A stretch of DNA of 64,000 bases, taken from NCBI RefSeq assembly GCF_000730165.1, contig NZ_CP022113.1, forward strand, positions 761,363 to 825,362, written 5' to 3'. Of this stretch, positions 11,001-17,000 are shown piece by piece; position 1 is the stretch's first letter; every line of letters begins with the position of its first letter. This DNA is from Nitrospirillum viridazoti CBAmc. GTDB lineage: Bacteria; Pseudomonadota; Alphaproteobacteria; Azospirillales; Azospirillaceae. Both the position numbers and the translations under genes were made by a program. The notes beneath the pieces were generated by a model. That model did no database searches, was not told where the DNA came from, and was given only the letters and a program-made list of their open reading frames with translations.

Positions 11001-14000
11001 AACACCTACACCGGCGATACGACAGTGCGCGATGCCACCTTGCGCATTGCCGCCGCCACCAACCTGGGCGGTAGCGCCCTGACGCTGAATGGCGGTACCC
11101 TCACGGTCACCGGGTCCAGCGTCAGCCTGAGCCAGAATCTCAACATTTCCGTCAACAACGGCACCCTCAACACGGACAACAGCCTGACCCTGTCAGGTAC
11201 CGTCAGTGGTTTCGGCAGCCTGTTCAAAGGCGGAACCGGTACCGTAACCCTGTCGGGCGACGGCAGCGGATATACCGAAACCACCTATGTGCAGGCGGGC
11301 ACCCTGGCGCTGACCGGTTCGGTTGGCGGCGACGTCAACGTCCAGGACGGCGCCACCCTGGCCGGCACCGGCACCGTCGGCGGGAACCTGCGGGTCTATG
11401 GCGGCGGCACCTTGGCCCCCGGCGTCGAGGGCGTGAACAACGGCATCGGCACCCTGACCGTCACGGGCAACGTCAACCTGGGCGGTGCCCTGCAAATCCA
11501 GATCGCCGGCACATCCGGCAACAACGACGTGTTGAGCGTGGGCGGCAACGTCGTGCTGAACGACGGGTCGGGCAATGCCGGCACCCTGACGCTGAGCGCC
11601 GTTGGCGGCTACACGGTAGCGTTGGGTGACAGCTTCACCATCGTCAACAACACCGGCAGCGGCACCACCGACACCACCGCCTTTCACAATTTGGATAGTA
11701 ACGGGCAAGCGGATCTAAGCGGCGGCAAGGCGCTGATCACCAACAGCGGGGGCACCGGCAACGATATCGTGGCCAGCGTCCTGAACGCCGCACCTAACCT
11801 GAACGCGACACCGGTCACTAATGCGAATTACATCGAAGGTGCCGATGCCGTCACCCTGTTCAGTGCCGCGACCGTAAGCACTGGCGAGAGCAACCAAAAA
11901 ATCCACTCCTTGACCGTGGCTTTGGCAGGCCTCGCCGATGGTGGGGCTGAAACTCTACAAGTCGACGGAACTCTTGTATCACTGACTAACCAAAATACGG
12001 TAACCACCACAAACGGTTATACCGTGTCCGTCCTTGTGACGACGAGCACATCTGGCAATGTGGTGCAGTACGCTGCGGGAGTCACCATCACCAAGGCTGG
12101 TGACTTCTCTGCGGCAGACGCCGAGAGTTTGATCAATGGCTTGGGCTACAAGAACACCAGCGACGACCCTACTCCTGGCAGTGGTCGCACCATCGCGCTG
12201 ACCGTCATCCAGGACAACGGCGGCACCGCCAACGGCGGCCACGACACCACCGCAGTCTATATTGTCTCCACCGTCACCATCACCCCGGTCAACAACAGCC
12301 CCACCCTGCCCAGCAGCGGTGCTGTCTCCACCATCCCGGCCACGCCCATCAACACCACCAGTAACACCGTCACCGTGTCCAGCATCCTGGGCGACGCCGG
12401 CTATGTCGACGTGGACGGCCATGGCGTCTCGGGCGTCGCCATCACCGGGCTCTCCGGTGCCGGTACCTGGCAGTATTCCACCGATGGCACGAACTGGTTC
12501 GGCGTCGGCACCGTTTCCACCAGCAGCGGCCTGTTGCTGAACAGCACCGCGCAGCTGCGCTATGTGCCCAATGGCAGCACCGCGGAAACCGCCACGCTGA
12601 CCTTCAAGGGCTGGGACGAAACCAGCGGCACCGCCAGCAGCGGCAGCACGCGCCAGACGGCCGACACCACCACCAACGGCGGCACCACTGCCTACTCGGC
12701 CAACAACGGCACGCTCAGCGTCGAGACGCAGGGCGCTGTGATGACGGCCGGCGGCTCCGTCACCTACGTCGAAGCCGGCACCGCCGGCGCCATCGACACC
12801 ACCATCACCGTCAGTGATTCCGTCGTCAGCACCTTGACCAGCGCCACGGTGACCATCGGCAGCGTGGTGGCCGGCGACGTGCTGACCTTCGTCAACACGG
12901 CCAACATCACCGGCAGCTATGACAGCAGCACCGGCGTGCTGACCCTGACCGGCAGCGACACCCTGGCCAACTACCAGGCGGCCCTGCGCAGCATCACCTT
13001 CAGCTCCACCAGCCAGGACCCGACCCTGGGCGGCACCCGTGCCAGCCGCACGGTCACCTGGTCGGTGAACGACGGCATCGCCCCCTCCGCCGGCGTCACC
13101 AGCACGGTCAACATCACCGCCGTGAACGACGCGCCGACGTTCAGCACCACGCCCGCCACCAGCCCGGTCTTCACCGAGGGCGGCAGCGCCGTGAGCCTGT
13201 TCAGCGGCACGACCATCAGCGCGATCGAGGCCGGCCAGAAGATCAGTGGCCTGACCTTGACCGTCGGCGGCTTGGCCGACGGCACGTCAGAGGTCCTGTC
13301 CATTGATGGCCAGGACGTCACCCTGGTCGACGGCACCAGCGTCACCACCACCGCCAACGGTTATGGCGTTGCGGTCTCGGTGACCTCCGGCACCGCCACC
13401 GTCACCATCACCAAGTCGGGCGGCGCCACGGCGGCGGCGGCCCAGACCCTGGTCGACGGCCTGACCTACAAGGATACCAGCAGCGACCCGACGGCCGGCA
13501 GTGGCCGCACCGTCACCCTAACCGCCATCCAGGACAACGGCGGCACCGCCAACAGCGGCCATGACACCACCACCCTGACCGCCGGCACCACCATCACGCT
13601 GCACCCGATCAACCAGGCGCCGACCCTGACCACCACCCCGGCGACCAGCCCGAACTATGTCGAGGGCGCCAACGCCACCGCGCTGTTCAGCGGCACGACC
13701 GTCAGCACCAGTGAGGCGAGCCAGAGCGTTCACGCCATCACCCTGACGGTGGGTGGCCTGGCCGACGGCGCCTCGGAAACCCTGAGCATCGACGGCCAGA
13801 GCGTGGCGCTGACCAACGGCAACAGCGCCACCACCACGGCCAACGGCTATTCTGTCAGCGTCTCGGTAAACAGTGGCACCGCCACCGTCACCATCACCAA
13901 GGCCGGCGACTTCTCAGCCAGCGCCGCCCAGACCCTGGTCAACGGCCTGGCCTACAAGAACACCAGCGACGATCCGACGGCCGGCAGCGGCCGCACCGTT

Positions 14001-17000
14001 ACCCTGACCAGTGTTCAGGATAATGGCGGCACCGCCAACGGCGGCGCCGACACCACCACCCTGACCGCCAGCACCACCGTCACCATCACCCCGGTCAACG
14101 ACGCCCCCACCCTGCCCAGCGGGGCTGCCGTCACCGGTCCGGGCACGCCCGGCACCACACCCAGCGCCGGTGTGACGGTGTCCAGCCTGCTGAGCGATGC
14201 GGGCTATGCCGACCCCGACGCCCACGGCGTCGGCGGCATCGCGATCACCGCCATTGCCGGTTCTCCCGGCACCTGGGAGTACTCTACCGACGGCGGCACC
14301 ACCTGGAACAGTGTCGGCAGCGTCTCGCCCACCAGCGCCCTTCTGCTGGACGGCACGGCCCAGCTGCGCTTCACCCCCAGCGCCTTCTCCGTGGGAACCT
14401 CTGCGCTGACCTTCAAGGCTTGGGATGAGACCAGCGGTACCGCCACAAGCGGCGCCACCCGGGGCACGGGTGACATCACGACCGGAGGCACCGCCTACTC
14501 CACCAATGTCGGCACACTCAGCATTGCCGCCCAAGGCATCACCCTCACAGCCGGCGGCACCAGCAGCTATGCCGAGGCTGGCACCGCCACCGTTATCGAC
14601 TCCTCACTCACGCTCACCGACACCGCCACCAACACCCTGACCAGCGCCATCGTCGAGATCGCGGGCGGCGTGGCCGGCGACCTCCTGTCCTTCACCGCCC
14701 AGAATGGCATCACCGGCAGCTATAACAGCCTCACGGGCTTCCTGAGCCTGAGCGGCAGCGCCAGCGTGGCCGACTACCAGGCGGCCCTGCGCAGCATCAC
14801 CTTCAGCTCGACCAGCCAGGATCCCACCCTCGGGGGCACCCGCAACAGCCGCACCATCGCTTGGTTCGCGAATGACGGCATCCAGCTTTCCCTCTCGGCC
14901 ACCAGCACGGTCAACATCACCGCCGTCAACACCGCCCCCGTCTTGACCGTACCGGATGCCCAGACGATCACCGATACCCTGGCCCACGGCCTGAGCGTCA
15001 GCGTGGCCGACCCTGACGCCGGAACCGGCATCGAGACCGTGACCTTGGGCGCCGGCAAGGGCAACCTGGCGGTCACCGCCTCGGGCAGCGCCAGTGTCAC
15101 CGGCACCGGCACGGGCAGCGTCACCATCACCGGCACGCTGGCCGACGTGAACGCCACCCTGGCCAGCCTGACCTACACCACCACGGTAACCGCCAGCGAC
15201 AGCGATACCATCACCATCGGTGTCAATGACGGCGGCAACACCGGCACGGGCGGCGCCCTGACGGATGCCAAGACCATCGCCGTCACCCTGACCGGCAACG
15301 CCGCCCCCACCGTCAGCGTGGCCGGCACCCAGAGCTACACCGACACCAACAGCCACGCCATAACCGGCGTGGGCGTGACGGACAATCTGGCCGGCAACAC
15401 CGTCACCGCCACCGTGTCCGACCTGCATGGCAACCTGGGCTTCACCGCCGCAGGCTCCGCCAGCGTCACTGGCGCCGGCACGGGCAGCGTCACCATCACC
15501 GGCAGCCTGGCCGACGTGAACGCCACCCTGGCCACCCTGACCTACGCCACCACCGCGACGGCCACGGGAACGGATACCATCACCGTCACGGTCAATGACG
15601 GCGGCGGCAACCTGATCGGCGGGGCCAAGTCGACCACCCAGACCATCGCGGTGAACCTGACCGGCAACGACACGCCGTCCCTGGCCCTGCCGGGTGGGCA
15701 GAGCTATGTCGATCAGGCCGGCCACGCCATAACCGGTGTGGCCATCACCGACGCGCTGCCGGGCGGCACCGTCACGGCCACCGTGTCCGACCTGCACGGC
15801 AACCTCAGCTTCACCGCCGCCGGGTCCGCCACAGTCACGGGCGGCGGTACGGGCAGCGTCACCATCACCGGCAGCCTGGCCGACGTGAACGCCACCCTGG
15901 CCACCCTGAGCTACGCCACCACCCTGTCCACCGTCGGCAGCGATACCATCACCGTCGCCGTCAACGATGGTGGCACCGCCCGCATCGGCGGGGCGAAGTC
16001 CACCAGCGGCACCATCGCCGTAGCCATCGCCACCAACGACACGCCGGTCCTGACCGTCGCCGGGGCGCAGGCCTACGACGACACCAACGCCCATGCCATC
16101 ACCGGTGTCAGCGTCGCCGACACCTACAACGGCACCATCACCGCCACGGTGTCGGACCTGCACGGCAACCTGGGCTTCACCGCGTCGGGCGCCGCCAGTA
16201 TCACCGGCGGGGGCACGGGCAGCGTCACCATCACCGGCACCCTTGCCGACGTGAACGCCACCCTGGCCACCCTGACCTACACCACCACGGCGACCGCCAC
16301 CGGCAGCGACACCATCACCGTCACCGTCAATGACGGCGGCGGCAACTTGATCGGCGGCGCCAAGTCCGCCACCCAAACCATCGCGGTCAACCTGACCGGC
16401 AACGACACCCCGGTCCTGACCGTCGCAGGGGCGCAGAGCTACAACGACACCAGCGCCCACGCCATCACCGGCGTCAGCATCAGCGACACCCTGCAGGGCG
16501 GCACGGTCACCGCCACCGTGGCCGATCTGCACGGCAACCTGGGCCTCACGGCCTCGGGGTCCGCCAGCGTCACCGGCGGGGGCACGGGCAGCGTCACCAT
16601 CACCGGCAGCCTGGCCGACGTGAACGCCACCTTGGCCACCCTGACCTACGCCACCACGGCGACGGCCACCGGCAGTGACACCATCATCGTCAGCGTCAAT
16701 GACGGTGGCACCAGCCGCATCGGCGGCGCCAAGGCCGCCGTCCAGACCATCGCGGTCAACCTGACCGGCAACGACACGCCGGTCCTGACCGTGGCCGGGA
16801 CGCAGACCTATACCGACACCAACGTGCACGCCATCACCGGCGTCAGCGTCAGCGACAGCCTGCAGGGCAGCACCGTCACCGCCGCCCTGATCGCCACCCA
16901 GGGCAATATCTCCGTCACCGCGTCGGGTAGCGCGACGGTGTCGGGCAGCGGCAGCGGCGTGGTTTCCATCACCGGCAGCCTGGCCGACGTGAATGCCACC